Below are positions 5,343-6,588 of a DNA stretch of 6,588 nt, in pieces. Within the stretch, counting starts at the first letter, position 1. Each line of letters starts with the position of its first letter. Origin of the DNA: Nitrospinales bacterium (GTDB taxonomy: Bacteria > Nitrospinota_A > UBA7883 > JACRGQ01); NCBI GenBank assembly GCA_023248615.1, contig JAHFEI010000121.1:1-6588 (forward strand), given 5' to 3'. Under the pieces are notes generated by a model. It ran no database searches. It saw only the letters and a program-made list of their open reading frames with translations, and was not told the DNA's origin. The position numbers and the translations under genes were made by a program.

Positions 5343-6588
5343 ATGAACGCCAACCTCCGATTGCTGCTGGTGGAAGATTCAGGTGATGATGAGGCCCTGA
5401 TACTTCATGAGCTTGGGCAGGCGGGCTTTACGGTCGAGTACCAGCGCGTTGAAACGCGCCGGGGGATGGAAGTTGCCCTTGGAGCGAGGGAATGGGATTT
5501 CGTCATCTGCGATTTTTGCATGCCGAGATTCAGTGCGCCGGAAGCCTTGAAACTCCTAAGGGAAAAGGGGTTCGAACATACTCCTTTTGTGGTCGTCTCC
5601 GGGATAATAGGGGAAGATATTGCCGTAGAAATGATGTACGCCGGGACTAACGACTACCTGCTTAAGGGCAACCTGCACAAGCTGGGCTTCGTTGTTAAGC
5701 GAGAGCTACTAGTTGCCCAATCGCGCACGGAACGCAAAAAGGCCGATGAGAGCATAAGAAGGCTAAATAGCGCATACCAAACCCTAAGCGAAATTAACGC
5801 AATAGCCGCAAAAGCGGGTAACCAGCAGATATTCTTTCAGGACATATGCCAGGCAATCGTCCAACACGGAGGTTACCGGATGGCATGGATTGGAATTGCG
5901 GAATATGAGCCTGGCAAGAACGTCTACCCCGTGGCCTGTGCCGGAGCCGAAGAAGGGTACACGGAGAACCTGAACATCACATGGGACGATTCGGAGCGCG
6001 GAAACGGCCCCACCGGCAGGGCTATCCGGTTCGGCAAGCCAGTAGTTTGCAAGGATATGCTTACCGACCCGTCTTTCGAGCCATGGCGCGCGGACGCAAT
6101 CAAGCGCGGGTATGCTTCCAGCCTGTCGTTGCCTTTGCGGGACGCGAATATGGTTTTCGGCGCGTTGATGCTTTACTCGCAAGAACCGGATTCTTTTGAT
6201 ATGCAGGAAATTAAACTCATGGAAGATGTTGTGGCGTCTGTGGGCAACACCGTAAGCAAGCTACGACTACATGGAGAAAGTTCGGACACTCAAAATGTGC
6301 TGACGGAAAACGTGGAAATGTACCGGCGTGTAATCAACACCACAACGGAAGGTTTTTCTATGCAGGATTGCGATGGGCGCATTACCGACGTAAATGCCGC
6401 GTTTTGCGATATGCTTGGATACACGCTGGATGAAGTCTTGTGGCGTAAGGCGGACAAGTTTGTAAGCGAAAAAAGCCTGCCGGAGTTCAATAAACAATCG
6501 GGATTGGTATCTTCCACCCCCCACCGCACATACGAACTTTTTCTTAAGGCCAAAGGCGGAAGGGATGTGCCAGTAATAGTCGGTGCCA
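5343..6588 (+). CDS. Receiver-GAF-PAS signal transduction protein, 3' end outside the window
   Basis: The frame is open from ATG 5343 to the window edge, giving 415 residues without a stop. Residues 1-125 form a response-regulator receiver domain: acidic pair E11-D12, phosphoacceptor D57 in ICDFCMP, S86 in VVVSG and K108 in DYLLKGN. These match the CheY site positions closely, so the domain should accept phosphate. A helical linker (about 122-155) leads to a GAF domain at about 155-305 with HGGYRMAWIGIAE, ITWDDSERGNGPTGRAIR and RGYASSLSLPL, a wording common in GAF domains of bacterial sensor proteins. A PAS domain starts at about 325 (MYRRVINTTTEGFSMQDCDG, then VNAAFCDMLGYTLDEV) and is cut off at the end. 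The output domain is unseen; a histidine kinase, or a GGDEF/EAL cyclic-di-GMP module, would be usual. No signal peptide or membrane segment is visible, so it is likely cytoplasmic. It follows the tRNA by 94 bases, with no clear promoter found, and its link to the polysaccharide genes is unproven. Confidence 0.88.
   Translation, partial: MNANLRLLLVEDSGDDEALILHELGQAGFTVEYQRVETRRGMEVALGAREWDFVICDFCMPRFSAPEALKLLREKGFEHTPFVVVSGIIGEDIAVEMMYAGTNDYLLKGNLHKLGFVVKRELLVAQSRTERKKADESIRRLNSAYQTLSEINAIAAKAGNQQIFFQDICQAIVQHGGYRMAWIGIAEYEPGKNVYPVACAGAEEGYTENLNITWDDSERGNGPTGRAIRFGKPVVCKDMLTDPSFEPWRADAIKRGYASSLSLPLRDANMVFGALMLYSQEPDSFDMQEIKLMEDVVASVGNTVSKLRLHGESSDTQNVLTENVEMYRRVINTTTEGFSMQDCDGRITDVNAAFCDMLGYTLDEVLWRKADKFVSEKSLPEFNKQSGLVSSTPHRTYELFLKAKGGRDVPVIVGA

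Noticed and set aside
5784..6182. 132-codon minus-strand frame opposite the GAF region
   Set aside because: The + strand reads a conserved GAF domain across it; the antisense product shows no family resemblance.

Overview
The window looks like part of the chromosome of a Gram-negative bacterium with roughly balanced base composition. The Gram-negative call rests on a secreted outer-membrane-type polysaccharide export (OPX) protein next to an O-antigen polymerase/ligase-type membrane protein. The receiver-GAF-PAS signalling gene and the wording of the tRNA recall Desulfobacterota/Geobacter-like genomes, but that placement comes from memory of family style and is weak. Coding and tRNA features are all on the + strand, and I see no mobile element, CRISPR array or phage gene.

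Layout. (1) Positions 20-1450: a multi-spanning O-antigen ligase/polymerase-like protein with a GTG start. Its upstream neighbour, if any, lies outside the window. (2) Positions 1451-1567: a 117-base gap with a good sigma70-type promoter (TTTACA, 17-base spacer, TATAAA). (3) Positions 1568-5026: a 1152-residue exported polysaccharide export protein. It has a signal peptide, a long low-complexity N-terminal region with a five-residue tandem repeat, one Poly_export domain and seven SLBB-like units. (4) Positions 5027-5171: a non-coding gap ending in an AT-rich 10-base direct repeat. (5) Positions 5172-5248: tRNA-Arg(CCT) with encoded CCA. (6) Positions 5249-5342: a 94-base gap with a possible long-range pairing that reaches the next ribosome binding site. 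(7) Positions 5343-6588: the 5' part of a signalling protein (receiver, GAF, PAS), cut by the window end.

How the genes fit together. The two polysaccharide genes probably form the end of a surface polysaccharide locus: the membrane protein would polymerise or ligate undecaprenyl-linked glycan at the periplasmic face, and the SLBB protein would carry the product through the periplasm to the outer membrane. The tRNA gene separates this locus from an apparently unrelated signal-transduction gene. I do not see a clearly new system. The most unusual structure is the 15-base-period repeat in the N-terminal linker of the export protein, together with that protein's size and its lack of a lipobox.
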